Assembly: GCF_013337185.1 (NCBI RefSeq)
Contig: NZ_SWDE01000001.1
Span: 1,860,001 to 1,924,000, forward strand
Reading direction: 5' to 3'
DNA from: Serratia proteamaculans
GTDB taxonomy: Bacteria > Pseudomonadota > Gammaproteobacteria > Enterobacterales > Enterobacteriaceae
Length of the DNA stretch: 64,000 bases
The notes beneath the pieces are model-generated. The model did no database searches. It was not told where the DNA came from and saw only the letters and a list, made by a program, of their open reading frames with translations. The position numbers were made by a program, and so were the translations under genes. The first letter of the stretch is position 1, and each line of letters begins with the position of its first letter. Below are positions 30,928 to 41,315 of the stretch, piece by piece.

Positions 30928-31398
30928 GTGAAACTGCAACTGGTCGCTGTCGGCACTAAAATGCCAGACTGGGTGCAGACCGGCTTTATGGATTATCTGC
31001 ACCGCTTTCCGAAAGATATGCCGTTTGAGCTGACCGAAATCCCGGCGGGCAAGCGCGGCAAGAATGCCGATATCAAACGCATTCTGGAAAAGGAAGGCGA
31101 GCAGATGCTGGCGGCGGTAGGCAAAGGCAATCGCATTGTCACGCTGGATATCCCCGGTACGCCGTGGGAAACGCCGCAGCTGGCGCAGCAGCTCGAACGC
31201 TGGAAGCAGGATGGCCGCAACGTCAGCCTGCTGATTGGCGGCCCGGAAGGGCTGGCCCCGGCGTGCAAGGCCGCAGCCGAACAAAGTTGGTCGCTCTCAC
31301 CGTTGACATTGCCGCATCCTTTAGTGCGCGTCCTGGTGGCTGAAAGCCTCTATCGCGCCTGGAGTATTACAACAAATCATCCTTACCACCGGGAATAA
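30928..31398 (+). CDS. rlmH: 23S rRNA pseudouridine-1915 N3-methyltransferase
   Basis: SPOUT methyltransferase acting on assembled 70S ribosomes. The knot segment [15 protein letters not shown] and the C-terminal [20 protein letters not shown] carry the cofactor and substrate residues. Start is GTG at 30928, 3 bp after rsfS, giving 156 residues. Its ribosome-linked neighbour rsfS is cotranscribed. Confidence 0.96.
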   Translation: MKLQLVAVGTKMPDWVQTGFMDYLHRFPKDMPFELTEIPAGKRGKNADIKRILEKEGEQMLAAVGKGNRIVTLDIPGTPWETPQLAQQLERWKQDGRNVSLLIGGPEGLAPACKAAAEQSWSLSPLTLPHPLVRVLVAESLYRAWSITTNHPYHRE

Positions 31399-31436
31399 CC
31401 GGTGGTAACCGTGACAGAGTGAAATAAAGCAGCGGG

Positions 31437-33332
31437 ATGAAAATAGAACGTAACCCTTTTCGCGACTATACGGCTGAATCCGCCCTGTTTGTACGCCGCG
31501 CCCTGGTGGCGTTCCTGGTCATCCTGGTGCTGACCGGCACCCTTATCGCCAATCTGTATAACCTGCAAATCGTCCGCTTTGAGGATTACCGTACCCGTTC
31601 CAACGAAAACCGCATCAAACTGGTGCCGATCGCGCCCAGTCGCGGCATTATCTACGATCGCAACGGCACCCCGCTGGCGCTCAATCGCACCATTTATCAA
31701 CTGGAGCTGATGCCGGAAAAGGTCGATGACCTGAAGGCCACGCTACAGGCACTGCGTCCGGTGGTCGATCTGACCGATGACGACATCACCAACTTCGAGA
31801 AAGAGCGCAAACGCTCACGCCGTTTCGTCTCCATTCCGGTGAAAACCGCCCTGAACGAAGTCCAGGTGGCGCGTTTTGCGGTTAACCAGTTCCGCTTCCC
31901 TGGCGTCGAGGTCAAAGGCTACCAGCGTCGCTACTATCCTTATGGCTCCGCTCTGACCCATGTGATTGGCTACGTATCAAAAATCAACGACCGCGATGTT
32001 GAACGTCTGGATAAAGACGGCAAGCTGGCCAACTACGCAGCCACTCACGACATCGGCAAGCTGGGTATCGAACGCTATTACGAAGAAACGCTGCATGGCA
32101 AAACCGGCTACGAAGAGGTTGAAGTCAACAACCGCGGCCGGGTGATCCGCCAACTGCATGAACAGCCCCCTTCCGCCGGTCAGGACGTTTACCTGACGCT
32201 GGATCTCAACCTGCAACGCTATATCGAGCAGTTGCTGGTTGGCAGCCGCGCGGCCGTGGTAGTGAGCGATCCGCGCACCGGCGGCATTCTGGCGATGGTC
32301 TCTAACCCCAGCTATGATCCGAACCTGTTCGTTGATGGCATCTCCAGCAAAGATTATCAGGGGCTGCTCAACGATCCGAACCGGCCGTTGATTAACCGCG
32401 CCACGCAAGGGCTATATCCACCGGCATCCACGGTTAAACCGTACATTGCCGTCTCGGCGCTCAGTGCCGGGGTGATCACCAAAAACACCAGCCTGTTCGA
32501 TCCCGGTTGGTGGCAGTTGCCCGGCTCGGAAAAACGCTTCCGCGACTGGAAAAAATGGGGTCACGGCCGCCTGAACGTCACCAAGGCGCTGGAAGAGTCA
32601 GCGGATACCTTCTTCTATCAGGTGGCCTACGACATGGGTATCGATCGCCTGTCGACCTGGCTGACCAAGTTCGGTTACGGCGATTATACCGGCATCGATC
32701 TGTCCGAAGAACGTTCCGGCCTGATGCCGACCCGCGACTGGAAATTCAAGCGCTATAAAAAACCCTGGTATCAGGGCGACACCATTCCGGTGGGCATCGG
32801 CCAGGGCTACTGGACGGCAACGCCGATCCAGATGGCCAAGGCACTGACCACGCTGATTAACGACGGCAACGTCAAAACGCCACACCTGCTGCAGAGCACC
32901 CGCATCAATGGTGCGCTGGTGCCCTTTACCCAGGAAGAGAGCAAGCAGATCGGCGATATTCATTCAGGCTTCTGGGAAATTGCCAAAGACGGCATGTATG
33001 GTGTAGCCAACCGTCCGAACGGGACGGCGCGTAAGTACTTCTCGGATGCACCTTACAAAGCCGCGGCGAAATCGGGTACCGCACAGGTATTCGGCTACGA
33101 AACCTACAACGCCCACAAACTGGCGGAACACCTGCGTGACCATAAGTTGATGACCGCCTTTGCACCGTACAACAATCCAACGGTATCGGTGGCCATCATT
33201 CTGGAAAACGGCGGCTCCGGTCCGGCGGTCGGGACGATCACCCGTCAGATCCTCGACCATATTTTGCTGGGCGATAACAATACGCAATTACCATCTGAAG
33301 CCCCACTGCCACCAGGCGTAGAGGGTGATTAA
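31437..33332 (+). CDS. mrdA: Penicillin-binding protein 2, rod-shape transpeptidase
   Basis: Cross-links peptidoglycan during elongation, working with RodA. One N-terminal membrane segment (about residues 20-42) anchors a periplasmic dimerisation domain and transpeptidase. The active-site serine is S331 in PPASTVKP, the second motif is SAD (EESADTFFYQ) and the third is KSGTAQV. 631 residues, normal for PBP2. It lies 38 bp after rlmH and 8 bp before mrdB. Confidence 0.96.
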   Translation: MKIERNPFRDYTAESALFVRRALVAFLVILVLTGTLIANLYNLQIVRFEDYRTRSNENRIKLVPIAPSRGIIYDRNGTPLALNRTIYQLELMPEKVDDLKATLQALRPVVDLTDDDITNFEKERKRSRRFVSIPVKTALNEVQVARFAVNQFRFPGVEVKGYQRRYYPYGSALTHVIGYVSKINDRDVERLDKDGKLANYAATHDIGKLGIERYYEETLHGKTGYEEVEVNNRGRVIRQLHEQPPSAGQDVYLTLDLNLQRYIEQLLVGSRAAVVVSDPRTGGILAMVSNPSYDPNLFVDGISSKDYQGLLNDPNRPLINRATQGLYPPASTVKPYIAVSALSAGVITKNTSLFDPGWWQLPGSEKRFRDWKKWGHGRLNVTKALEESADTFFYQVAYDMGIDRLSTWLTKFGYGDYTGIDLSEERSGLMPTRDWKFKRYKKPWYQGDTIPVGIGQGYWTATPIQMAKALTTLINDGNVKTPHLLQSTRINGALVPFTQEESKQIGDIHSGFWEIAKDGMYGVANRPNGTARKYFSDAPYKAAAKSGTAQVFGYETYNAHKLAEHLRDHKLMTAFAPYNNPTVSVAIILENGGSGPAVGTITRQILDHILLGDNNTQLPSEAPLPPGVEGD

Positions 33333-33340
33333 GGTAGAAC

Positions 33341-34453
33341 ATGACTGAAAGCCAACAAAAGGGCTCGATCTGGACCAAAATCCATATCGACCCCACATTC
33401 CTGCTATTGATTCTGGCCCTGCTGGTCTACAGCGCGTTCGTAATGTGGAGCGCCAGCGGCCAGGATATGGGCATGATGGAGCGCAAGATCGGCCAGATTG
33501 TCATGGGGCTGATAGTCATGGCCGTCATGGCGCAAATCCCGCCGCGGGTTTATGAAAGCTGGGCGCCGTATTTATATATTTTCTGCGTGATCCTGCTGAT
33601 ACTGGTAGACGCTTTCGGTCAGATCAGTAAAGGCGCGCAACGCTGGCTGGATCTTGGCTTTGTGCGTTTTCAGCCGTCAGAGATCGCTAAAATTGCCGTG
33701 CCGCTGATGGTGGCGCGCTTTATGAACCGTGACGTCTGCCCGCCTTCGCTAAAGAATACCGCGATTGCGCTGGTGCTGATTTTCCTGCCGACCCTGCTGG
33801 TCGCCGCGCAGCCCGATTTGGGGACTTCAATACTGATTGCCGCCTCCGGCCTGTTCGTGCTGTTCCTGTCCGGCATGAGCTGGAAGCTGATTGCCGTTGC
33901 CGCCGTGCTGCTGGCGGCCTTTATCCCGGTGCTGTGGTTCTTCCTGATGCACGGCTATCAGCGCGACCGCGTGATGATGCTGCTGGATCCGGAAACCGAC
34001 CCACTTGGTGCCGGTTACCATATTATTCAGTCGAAAATCGCCATCGGCTCAGGCGGCCTGTCCGGCAAGGGCTGGCTGCACGGCACCCAGTCACAGTTGG
34101 AATTCCTGCCGGAACGCCATACGGACTTTATCTTCGCGGTCCTGGCCGAAGAGCTGGGGCTGATTGGGGTTCTGGTGCTGCTGGCGCTGTACCTGCTGGT
34201 TATCATTCGTGGATTGATGATCGCCGCCAAGGCGCAAACCACCTTTGGCCGGGTAATGGTCGGTGGCCTGATGCTGATTTTGTTCGTTTATGTGTTTGTT
34301 AACATTGGTATGGTCAGTGGCATTTTGCCGGTAGTTGGCGTACCTTTGCCTCTGGTCAGTTACGGGGGTTCGGCGCTGATTGTGCTTATGGCTGGGTTCG
34401 GCATTATCATGTCGATCCACACGCATCGAAAAATGATGTCCAAGAGTTTATAA
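33341..34453 (+). CDS. mrdB: Peptidoglycan glycosyltransferase RodA
   Basis: SEDS-family polymerase of the elongasome; partner of PBP2. 370 residues with about ten membrane segments. Family landmarks include [21 protein letters not shown] near residue 90, [20 protein letters not shown] near 250, and the C-terminal [11 protein letters not shown]. Cotranscribed with mrdA and rlpA. Confidence 0.96.
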   Translation: MTESQQKGSIWTKIHIDPTFLLLILALLVYSAFVMWSASGQDMGMMERKIGQIVMGLIVMAVMAQIPPRVYESWAPYLYIFCVILLILVDAFGQISKGAQRWLDLGFVRFQPSEIAKIAVPLMVARFMNRDVCPPSLKNTAIALVLIFLPTLLVAAQPDLGTSILIAASGLFVLFLSGMSWKLIAVAAVLLAAFIPVLWFFLMHGYQRDRVMMLLDPETDPLGAGYHIIQSKIAIGSGGLSGKGWLHGTQSQLEFLPERHTDFIFAVLAEELGLIGVLVLLALYLLVIIRGLMIAAKAQTTFGRVMVGGLMLILFVYVFVNIGMVSGILPVVGVPLPLVSYGGSALIVLMAGFGIIMSIHTHRKMMSKSL

Positions 34454-34463
34454 GGGGTGAGTA

Positions 34464-35549
34464 ATGCGTAAGGAATGGCTTTGGGTCGGCGTCGTCGCGG
34501 TATTACTTTCCGCCTGTACCGCCCCGACCACGGAACAGCAAGCGCCACCGCAGCAGCCGTATAACGGCCCGGTGGTGGAGATCGGTGGCGTTGAGCCTCA
34601 ATATGAACCCTATAACCCTAATAACATGCAGGATTATAAGGTTAATGGCGACACTTACCGCATCGTCAAGGATCCGCAGAACTTCTCGCAGACCGGTCTG
34701 GCCAGCTCCTACGGTGAAGAAGCCCGGGGCAATACCACCGCGCTGGGAGAACAGTTCGATCCTAATGGCTTAACCGCCGCACACCCAACGCTGCCGATCC
34801 CAAGCTACGTACGCGTGACCAACCTGGCCAATGGCCGCCAACTGGTGGTGCGGGTTAACGATCGCGGGCCTTACACCCAGGGCCGCATTATCGATTTGTC
34901 AAAAGCCGTCGCCGACCGCCTGAACCTGTCCAACAATACCAAGGTCAAGGTTGATTTCATCAACGTGGCCCCGGACGGCACTCTGAGCGGCCCAGGCACC
35001 ATCGGTACTACCGTTGCCAAACAAAGCTATGCCCTGCCCGCACGCCCGGAACTCGGCTCCAGCGGCATGGGAACCCCAATGCAACAGGATGTCCCGGTTC
35101 CTAACGGCGCCGCAGTACGTCCGATTGACAACAGCAGCCTGAACACCGGCGACAACGCCCCGGTAACTACCACCGGCAACAGTCGCAGCGGTTTCCTGGG
35201 TGCGCCTAGCGCCGTACCGGCCGGCGTACTGGAAGGCTCAGAGCCTGAACCTACCGTCAGTGCCGCCGCCATTGCCGCACCGGTCGCGGCCACCGCCGCC
35301 GTTGCCGCCAATGCTTCTGCTGGTGGTAGCTATGTGGTGCAGGTCGGCGCGCTGAGCAGTGCTGAACGTGCGCAGACCTGGCAACAAAGCCTGAGCCAAA
35401 AGTTTGGTGTTCCGGGCAAAGTGGCCGCCAACGGCAGCGTCTATCGCGTACAGCTCGGCCCGTTCAGCAGTCGTCAGCAAGCGGTCGAACTGCAGCAGCG
35501 TTTGGCCAGCGAAGCGCAGCAACAATCTTTTGTCACTGCCGCACCTTAA
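34464..35549 (+). CDS. rlpA: RlpA septal-ring lipoprotein, lytic transglycosylase family
   Basis: Outer-membrane lipoprotein with lipobox LLSAC (cysteine near residue 18). A double-psi beta-barrel (about 75-170, with GLASSYGEEARGNTTALGE and VNDRGPYTQGRIIDLS) is followed by an Ala/Pro-rich linker and a C-terminal SPOR domain (about 285-355) that binds denuded septal glycan. In Pseudomonas the protein is a lytic transglycosylase; E. coli RlpA activity is unclear. 361 residues. Confidence 0.94.
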   Translation: MRKEWLWVGVVAVLLSACTAPTTEQQAPPQQPYNGPVVEIGGVEPQYEPYNPNNMQDYKVNGDTYRIVKDPQNFSQTGLASSYGEEARGNTTALGEQFDPNGLTAAHPTLPIPSYVRVTNLANGRQLVVRVNDRGPYTQGRIIDLSKAVADRLNLSNNTKVKVDFINVAPDGTLSGPGTIGTTVAKQSYALPARPELGSSGMGTPMQQDVPVPNGAAVRPIDNSSLNTGDNAPVTTTGNSRSGFLGAPSAVPAGVLEGSEPEPTVSAAAIAAPVAATAAVAANASAGGSYVVQVGALSSAERAQTWQQSLSQKFGVPGKVAANGSVYRVQLGPFSSRQQAVELQQRLASEAQQQSFVTAAP

Positions 35550-35589
35550 AACAACTGTCCGGCAGGCGAACGCGACTGATTAGCGTTTC

Positions 35590-35618
35590 TTTAGCTGAAA
35601 CATTTTCTTTCAGCTAAA
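35590..35618 (+). terminator. Hairpin after rlpA
   Basis: TTTAGCTGAAA and TTTCAGCTAAA form a perfect 11-bp stem with a 7-nt loop 40 bp past the rlpA stop. The A/T-ended stem supplies its own U-rich side. Confidence 0.7.
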
Positions 35619-35727
35619 GCCTGTAAAGCGCGTTTAGTCAGAGGATTGGCTAATGCCTGCCGGGATCTCATCTGTTATAGTGTGGCTCGTTTTTAATTTT
35701 ACCCTCATGGATGTTGTAGTCTCGATC

Positions 35728-36939
35728 ATGAAACAAGTAACTTCTTTTCGCTTAATCAAGAGCATAGCGCTCGGCACCGTTATCGCGATGAGTGCAACCT
35801 TCGTTGCGCATGCCGATGACGTTAATATCAAGACCATGATCCCAGGAGTACCGCAGATCGATGCGGAAGCCTACGTCCTGATTGATTACAACTCCGGTAA
35901 AGTTTTGGCGGAAATGAACGCCGACGCCCGCCGTGACCCTGCCAGTCTGACCAAAATGATGACCAGCTACGTCATCGGCCAGGCGCTGAAAGCGGGTAAA
36001 ATCGGCCAGGAAGACATGGTTACCGTGGGGCAAGACGCCTGGGCTACCGGCAACCCGGTATTCAAGGGTTCTTCGCTGATGTTCCTGAAACCAGGCGACC
36101 GCGTACCGGTCTCCAAGCTGACTCGCGGCATCAACCTGCAGTCCGGTAACGACGCCTGCGTGGCGATGGCCGACTACGTAGCCGGCAGCCAGGACGCGTT
36201 CGTTAACCTGATGAACACCTACGTCAGCAAGCTGGGCCTGCAAAACACCCACTTCCAGACGGTACACGGCCTGGATGCACAGGGTCAGTACAGTTCTGCG
36301 CGCGATATGGCGTTGATCGGCCAGGCGCTGATCCGCGACGTGCCGGACGAATACGCGATTTACAAAGAAAAAGAGTTCACCTTCAACAATATCCGCCAGA
36401 TGAACCGTAACGGTCTGCTGTGGGATACCAGCCTGAACGTGGACGGCATCAAAACCGGTCATACCGATGCGGCAGGTTACAACCTGGTCGCTTCTGCAAC
36501 CGAAGGCCAGATGCGTCTGATCTCTGCGGTGTTGGGCGGTCGGACTTATAAAGGCCGTGAGACCGAGAGCAAGAAACTGCTGACCTGGGGCTTCCGCTTC
36601 TTCGAAACCGTTGCACCACTGAAAGTGGGCAAAGAGTTTGCGTCTGAACCCGTATGGTTCGGCGATGCGGATCGCGTTGAGTTGGGCGTAGACAAAGACG
36701 TTTACCTGACCATCCCACGCGGCCGGATGAAAGATCTCAAAGCCAGCTACGTGCTGAACACCCCGGAAATTCATGCGCCACTGGCGAAAAACCAGGTTGT
36801 CGGCAGCATCAACTTCCAGCTCGATGGCAAAACCATCGATCAGCGCCCACTGGTGGTGATGAACGAAGTGAAAGAAGGCGGTTTCTTCAGCCGTATCGTG
36901 GATTACATCAAACTGATGTTCCACCACTGGTTCGGTTAA
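35728..36939 (+). CDS. dacA: D-alanyl-D-alanine carboxypeptidase, PBP5
   Basis: Trims the terminal D-Ala of peptidoglycan stem peptides. The ATG at 35728 ([11 protein letters not shown]) gives 403 residues with a signal peptide cleaved at AHA-DD. Active-site serine S73 is in SLTKMM, with SGN in LQSGNDACV and KTG in GIKTGHT. A C-terminal amphipathic helix ([14 protein letters not shown]) anchors it to the inner membrane. In-frame ATGs at 35653 and 35707 would put extra residues before the signal peptide and are less likely. Confidence 0.95.
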   Translation: MKQVTSFRLIKSIALGTVIAMSATFVAHADDVNIKTMIPGVPQIDAEAYVLIDYNSGKVLAEMNADARRDPASLTKMMTSYVIGQALKAGKIGQEDMVTVGQDAWATGNPVFKGSSLMFLKPGDRVPVSKLTRGINLQSGNDACVAMADYVAGSQDAFVNLMNTYVSKLGLQNTHFQTVHGLDAQGQYSSARDMALIGQALIRDVPDEYAIYKEKEFTFNNIRQMNRNGLLWDTSLNVDGIKTGHTDAAGYNLVASATEGQMRLISAVLGGRTYKGRETESKKLLTWGFRFFETVAPLKVGKEFASEPVWFGDADRVELGVDKDVYLTIPRGRMKDLKASYVLNTPEIHAPLAKNQVVGSINFQLDGKTIDQRPLVVMNEVKEGGFFSRIVDYIKLMFHHWFG

Positions 36940-36982
36940 CAGTTGAAATGGGCGAAATTGCCCCCATATACTGATTAACATT

Positions 36983-37011
36983 AACTCCCGCTCCGGCGGG
37001 AGTTATAATTT
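36983..37011 (+). terminator. Rho-independent terminator of dacA
   Basis: AACTCCCGC-TCCG-GCGGGAGTT, a 9-bp stem, followed by ATAATTT, 43 bp after the dacA stop. Confidence 0.75.
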
Positions 37012-37050
37012 ATAGAATCGCTATACCGATAGCCGCACTCTGGAGCGCAC

Positions 37051-37314
37051 ATGAAAACTAAACTGAACGAACTGCTCGAATTCCCTTGCTCATTTACCTA
37101 CAAAGTAATGGGCCTGGCACAACCCGAGCTGGTGGACCAGGTGGTTGAAGTGGTGCAGCGCCATGCTCCCGGGGATTACAACCCACAGGTTAAACCTAGC
37201 AGCAAAGGCAATTACCACTCCGTGTCCATCACCATCACCGCCACCCATATCGACCAGGTGGAAACCTTGTATGATGAGCTGGGCAACATTGAAATTGTCC
37301 GCATGGTGCTGTAA
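37051..37314 (+). CDS. ybeD: YbeD, DUF493-family small protein
   Basis: 87-residue soluble protein with an ACT-like fold in E. coli; function unsettled, linked to lipoate genes by position. Sequence starts [20 protein letters not shown], as in E. coli. A terminator follows at 37338 before lipB. Confidence 0.95.
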   Translation: MKTKLNELLEFPCSFTYKVMGLAQPELVDQVVEVVQRHAPGDYNPQVKPSSKGNYHSVSITITATHIDQVETLYDELGNIEIVRMVL

Positions 37315-37337
37315 TTCCAGCACAAAACCCTGCTTTT

Positions 37338-37379
37338 CAGCCCGGGCCAGAGCATCCTCTGCCCGGGTTGCGCATTTTT
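37338..37379 (+). terminator. Terminator of ybeD
   Basis: CAGCCCGGGC and GCCCGGGTTG pair over 10 bp (one G-T) around a 13-nt loop, followed by CGCATTTTTGG. Confidence 0.8.
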
Positions 37380-37448
37380 GGTCAGCTAAATGCTGGTCGC
37401 GGGCCAGAGCGCCCGGTATAATGGCGACACCACTTCTGTAACCTGACG

Positions 37449-38117
37449 ATGACTCTTTTGCAACCAGACAAGATCATTTTGCGTCAGCTGGGGTTGCAGC
37501 CCTATGAGCCTGTATCCCAAGCCATGCACAACTTCACCGATCGCCGAACCGAAACCACGCCCGATGAGCTGTGGCTGGTTCAGCATCAGCCCGTATTTAC
37601 CCAGGGCCAGGCCGGTAAAGCAGAGCATCTGTTAATGCCGGGTGACATTCCGGTTGTCCAGAGCGATCGCGGCGGCCAGGTCACCTATCATGGGCCGGGG
37701 CAGCAGGTGATGTACGTGATGATCGATCTGAAACGCAACAAGGTTGGCGTTCGCCAACTGGTCACGGCTATCGAAGATACCGTTATTAATACCCTCGCCC
37801 ACTTTCACATTGAATCGCGCGCCCGTCCGGATGCGCCTGGTGTTTACGTGGGGGAGCAAAAAATCTGTTCGTTGGGTTTGCGGATCCGTAAAGGCAGTTC
37901 ATTCCACGGCCTGGCCCTGAATGTGGCCATGGATCTCAGCCCCTTCCAGCGTATCAACCCTTGCGGTTACGCCGGTATGCAGATGGCGCAGGTCAGCGCG
38001 CTGGCGCCCGGCGTTGGCATAGAAGACGTACACCCAGTCCTGGTACAGGAATTTGTTCATTTACTCGGCTACCCGAAGGTCGAGCTTCGTAACTGGAACC
38101 TGCACGATTATGAGTAA
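37449..38117 (+). CDS. lipB: Octanoyl-ACP:protein N-octanoyltransferase
   Basis: First enzyme of lipoate synthesis; moves octanoate from ACP to lipoyl domains. The substrate segment [18 protein letters not shown], the lysine in [12 protein letters not shown] and the catalytic cysteine in INPCGYAGM are present. 222 residues. It overlaps lipA by 8 bp; the next pathway enzyme is thus coupled. Confidence 0.96.
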   Translation: MTLLQPDKIILRQLGLQPYEPVSQAMHNFTDRRTETTPDELWLVQHQPVFTQGQAGKAEHLLMPGDIPVVQSDRGGQVTYHGPGQQVMYVMIDLKRNKVGVRQLVTAIEDTVINTLAHFHIESRARPDAPGVYVGEQKICSLGLRIRKGSSFHGLALNVAMDLSPFQRINPCGYAGMQMAQVSALAPGVGIEDVHPVLVQEFVHLLGYPKVELRNWNLHDYE

Positions 38118-39075
38118 ACCAATTCAGATGGAACGCGGCGTCAAATACCGTGATGCAGACAAAATGGCGTTGATCCCGGTAAAAACGGTGGTCACTGAAC
38201 GGCAGGAGCTGTTACGTAAACCCGAGTGGATGAAAATCAAACTTCCTGCCGACTCTACGCGCATTCAGGGCATTAAAGCCGCAATGCGTAAAAACGGTCT
38301 GCATTCGGTGTGCGAAGAAGCTTCCTGTCCGAACCTGTCTGAGTGCTTCAACCACGGTACCGCCACCTTTATGATCCTCGGTGCCATCTGTACCCGCCGC
38401 TGCCCATTCTGCGACGTAGCGCACGGTCGCCCGGTGGCACCCGATGCCAACGAGCCGGAAAAACTGGCTCAGACCATCGCCGATATGGGTCTGCGTTACG
38501 TAGTAATCACTTCGGTTGACCGCGACGACTTGCGTGACGGGGGTGCCCAGCACTTTGCCGACTGCATCGCGGCTATCCGCGCTAAAAACCCGACCATCAA
38601 GATTGAAACGCTGGTGCCGGACTTCCGCGGTCGTATGGATCGCGCATTGGAGATCCTGACCGAAACGCCACCGGATGTGTTCAACCACAACCTGGAAAAC
38701 GTACCGCGCGTCTATCGTCAGGTGCGTCCGGGCGCTAACTACGAGTGGTCATTGAAGCTGCTGGAGCGGTTTAAAGAAGCGCATCCGCACATCCCAACCA
38801 AGTCTGGCCTGATGGTCGGTCTGGGGGAAACCAATGCGGAAATCGTTGAAGTAATGCGCGATCTGCGTCGCCATGGCGTGACCATGCTGACTCTGGGCCA
38901 GTACCTGCAGCCAAGCCGTCATCACCTGCCGGTTCAGCGTTACGTCAGCCCGGCCGAGTTCGATGAAATGAAAGAAGAAGCGATGGCGATGGGCTTTACC
39001 CATGCCGCTTGCGGTCCGTTTGTCCGTTCGTCCTACCATGCCGATTTGCAGGCAAAAGGGATGGAAGTGAAGTAA
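38110..39075 (+). CDS. lipA: Lipoyl synthase
   Basis: Radical-SAM enzyme that inserts two sulfurs into the octanoyl chain. The auxiliary cluster cysteines are in [12 protein letters not shown] and the radical-SAM CxxxCxxC in [15 protein letters not shown]. The ATG at 38110 ([10 protein letters not shown]) overlaps the lipB end; an open frame reaches 38053 but is within lipB. 321 residues, E. coli length. Confidence 0.97.
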   Translation: MSKPIQMERGVKYRDADKMALIPVKTVVTERQELLRKPEWMKIKLPADSTRIQGIKAAMRKNGLHSVCEEASCPNLSECFNHGTATFMILGAICTRRCPFCDVAHGRPVAPDANEPEKLAQTIADMGLRYVVITSVDRDDLRDGGAQHFADCIAAIRAKNPTIKIETLVPDFRGRMDRALEILTETPPDVFNHNLENVPRVYRQVRPGANYEWSLKLLERFKEAHPHIPTKSGLMVGLGETNAEIVEVMRDLRRHGVTMLTLGQYLQPSRHHLPVQRYVSPAEFDEMKEEAMAMGFTHAACGPFVRSSYHADLQAKGMEVK

Positions 39076-39107
39076 TTATTTGTTACCTTTCCAACGGCGG
39101 AAACGGC

Positions 39108-39140
39108 AAAAAACGGATGTCCATGCGGCATCCGTTTTTT
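39108..39140. terminator. Bidirectional terminator between lipA and tatE
   Basis: AAAAAACGGATG and CATCCGTTTTTT form a perfect 12-bp stem with A- and T-runs on either side, placed between convergent stops. Confidence 0.93.
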
Positions 39141-39160
39141 ATTGCCCGGCAGAAAGCGGA

Positions 39161-39370
39161 TTAAACGTCTTTCTTTTCGACGCTCTGCGGGTTTGACTGA
39201 CTTTCTGCCGTATTTGCCGCTGGCGGAGTAGTATCATCACCCACCGCCTTTTTGAAGCCCTTCAGCGCAGCACCCAAATCCGCGCCCAAAGTACGCAGTT
39301 TGCTGGTACCGAACAGCAAGATGATCAACACCGCAATCACCAGAAGTTTGGTAATACTGATCCCTTCCAT
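39161..39370 (-). CDS. tatE: Twin-arginine translocase subunit TatE
   Basis: TatA paralogue of the Tat export system. Start at ATG 39370 ([11 protein letters not shown]) behind AAGGTGAG gives 69 residues; the longer open frame upstream is not conserved. One N-terminal membrane helix ([21 protein letters not shown]) is followed by the amphipathic helix and a polar tail. Same place as in E. coli beside lipA. Confidence 0.94.
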   Translation of the reverse strand: MEGISITKLLVIAVLIILLFGTSKLRTLGADLGAALKGFKKAVGDDTTPPAANTAESQSNPQSVEKKDV

Positions 39371-39589
39371 ACTCACCTTCTTATTCATATAGCGCTGCGG
39401 CCGCAGCGAGAAAACAAAACTTGCCTGAGGATATTTACCTACTTTCTGTAAGCCAAAACAACAGCAACATGTAACAGAGTGAGATCCCGCGCCAATATGC
39501 AACTTTAAATAGCTTTGCCGCGATTCAGACTATTCTGAGTTTATAAGCCGCATGGTACGCTGTCCTCTTGCTCATCATGGAGTTGCCGG

Positions 39590-40651
39590 ATGTATACGCC
39601 ATCAGTCATTGATACCCGACGTTCCGGCCTCAGCTTCGCCAGACGCACCTACCTGCCACGCATCGTCGGCCTGGGGGTCGGTTTTATCTGCGTGTTCTCG
39701 GTGCTTTATACGCAGCAGACCTCCCCCTGGGTTTGGAGTCTGCTGATTTTCCACGGTTTTATCTGGCCACACCTGGCTTACCAATGGGCACGCCGCTCCG
39801 TTATGCCCTTCAAGGTTGAAATCCGCAACCTGCTGATCGATTCGTTTTTCGGTGGGCTGTGGGTGGCGGTAATGGCCTTCAATGCGTTGCCGTCAGTAGT
39901 CATCCTGTCGATGATGAGCATGAACAATATTGCCTCTGCCGGTAAATCTCTGTTCTTTAAAGGATTGGCGGTGCAAGTGCTCAGCGCACTGGCGATAAGT
40001 GCTCTGCTGGGCTTCCCTTTTCAGCCGCAAAGCACGCCGCTGCAGACTTATCTGTGCCTGCCCATGATCTATCTCTACCCTATCCTATTGGGGTTAGTAA
40101 CCTACCGCACCGCCAAACGGCTGGCGGAGAAAAAACAGGAGTTGCTGCGCATCAGCATGCGTGACGGCCTGACCGGGCTGTACAACCGCCGCCATTGGGA
40201 ACATTTGCTGCATCACCAATTTGACAGCTGCCGCCGCTATCAGCACAGCGCGACCCTGATCCTGATGGATATCGATCGCTTCAAGACCATCAACGACAGC
40301 TTCGGCCATGCGCTGGGGGATGAGGCACTGGCGGTACTGGCGGAAGAGTTGCTAATCGGTCTGCGCGCCGTGGATATTGTCGGACGTTACGGTGGCGACG
40401 AGTTTGGTGCCGTGTTGCCCAACACCAGCGCCGAACAGGCCAGCATAGCCCTGTTGCGTATTCAGGAACGGCTGAACGAGATTGTGTTCCGCGAAGCACC
40501 GCAGTTAAAACTGAACATCAGTGCCGGCATTGCGGATTATCACGGCGATATGAAAGGCTATCTGGACTGGTTAAAAGCCGCCGACAACGCGCTGTACCGG
40601 GCGAAGAACAAGGGGCGCAACCGCCTGGAGCTGGCCGTACACGACCACTGA
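39590..40651 (+). CDS. Diguanylate cyclase with MASE2 membrane domain
   Basis: Makes cyclic-di-GMP. About six membrane segments in residues 25-185 resemble the MASE2 domain of AdrA/DgcC. A GGDEF domain follows (about 195-345): DIDRFKTINDSFGHALGD, then the active-site GGDEF in RYGGDEFGAV. The inhibitory I-site RxxD is intact as RAVD exactly five residues before GGDEF. The C-terminal signature ADNALYRAKNKGRN is present. It is divergent from tatE and precedes the crcB riboswitch. Confidence 0.92.
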   Translation: MYTPSVIDTRRSGLSFARRTYLPRIVGLGVGFICVFSVLYTQQTSPWVWSLLIFHGFIWPHLAYQWARRSVMPFKVEIRNLLIDSFFGGLWVAVMAFNALPSVVILSMMSMNNIASAGKSLFFKGLAVQVLSALAISALLGFPFQPQSTPLQTYLCLPMIYLYPILLGLVTYRTAKRLAEKKQELLRISMRDGLTGLYNRRHWEHLLHHQFDSCRRYQHSATLILMDIDRFKTINDSFGHALGDEALAVLAEELLIGLRAVDIVGRYGGDEFGAVLPNTSAEQASIALLRIQERLNEIVFREAPQLKLNISAGIADYHGDMKGYLDWLKAADNALYRAKNKGRNRLELAVHDH

Positions 40652-40753
40652 CACCAGAGGAACAATTTTCTCTTTCCCGTCACTTTTGATACTACAAACC
40701 AGGCATCATCGGGTGTAAGATCCCGCCAGCGCGGCAAACAGCGGCGCCGAACG

Positions 40754-40804
40754 ACGGAGATGACATTCCTCCTTAACCGCCTTCACGGGCTGATGATGTC
40801 TACG
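40754..40804 (+). ncRNA. Fluoride riboswitch (crcB motif)
   Basis: The aptamer core reads GGAGATGACAT, TCCTCC, AACCGCC, GGGCTGATGATGTCTAC in order, matching the crcB-motif consensus. GACAT and ATGTC can form the long-range pairing. It lies 81 bp before crcB, the expected target. A second hairpin follows at 40801-40826. Confidence 0.9.
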
Positions 40805-40826
40805 TAACCTCTCGGAGAGGTGCGTA
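40801..40826 (+). promoter_or_regulatory. Hairpin after the fluoride aptamer, possible expression platform
   Basis: TACG...ACCTCT-CGG-AGAGGT...CGTA forms a two-part stem. Its first bases overlap the closing CTAC of the aptamer, so the two structures compete. The crcB ribosome site (AAAGGC near 40869) is outside the stem. Confidence 0.5.
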
Positions 40827-40884
40827 GCATTGCGCCTGAACCTTTCTGAGCTTGTCCCCCATTTAATGAAAGGCAGTTTCGACC

Positions 40885-41268
40885 ATGTTGAGTTCTTTAC
40901 TGGCAGTTTTTATTGGCGGCGGTATGGGTAGCGTTCTGCGCTGGGCCATAAGCATGAAGATGAATCCACTTAACGCGCACATCCCGCTGGGGACGCTGGC
41001 AGTCAATCTGCTGGGTGGCTTTATTATCGGTTTGGCTATCGCCATCTTCACCCGTCTGACGCACCTGGATCCCACCTGGAAGTTGCTGATCACCACCGGT
41101 TTTTGCGGTGGCTTGACCACCTTTTCCACTTTCTCTCTGGAAGTGGTGTATTTGCTGCAGGATGGCCGTTTCGCCTGGGCGTTGACCAATATGTTGCTCA
41201 ATCTGGCTGGCTCACTGGCGATGACCCTGCTGGCATTTATGCTGGTGGTGTGGATTAACGGGCAATAA
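40885..41268 (+). CDS. crcB: Fluoride ion channel CrcB/Fluc
   Basis: Small inner-membrane fluoride exporter that works as an antiparallel dimer. 127 residues with four membrane segments. The family motifs [10 protein letters not shown] (start), [12 protein letters not shown] and [17 protein letters not shown] are present; the last holds the phenylalanine box and sodium site. Regulated by the fluoride riboswitch upstream. Confidence 0.95.
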   Translation: MLSSLLAVFIGGGMGSVLRWAISMKMNPLNAHIPLGTLAVNLLGGFIIGLAIAIFTRLTHLDPTWKLLITTGFCGGLTTFSTFSLEVVYLLQDGRFAWALTNMLLNLAGSLAMTLLAFMLVVWINGQ

Positions 41269-41282
41269 TTTAATTTCGGCGT

Positions 41283-41315
41283 CTTAATGTTTCCTTAATC
41301 TGCGCTGAGCATAAT
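41283..41315 (+). promoter_or_regulatory. PmrA/BasR-type box and promoter of the small membrane peptide
   Basis: CTTAAT-GTTTC-CTTAAT at 41283-41299 is an exact direct repeat with 5-bp spacing, the PmrA (BasR) consensus. A -10 CATAAT (41310-41315) lies 10 bp further and no good -35 is present, as expected of an activated promoter. A perfect inverted repeat CTCATCCAGT/ACTGGATGAG follows at 41316-41341. Confidence 0.6.

Noticed and set aside
35752-36981. 409-codon open frame on the minus strand
   Set aside because: Antisense to dacA, which has all penicillin-binding motifs.
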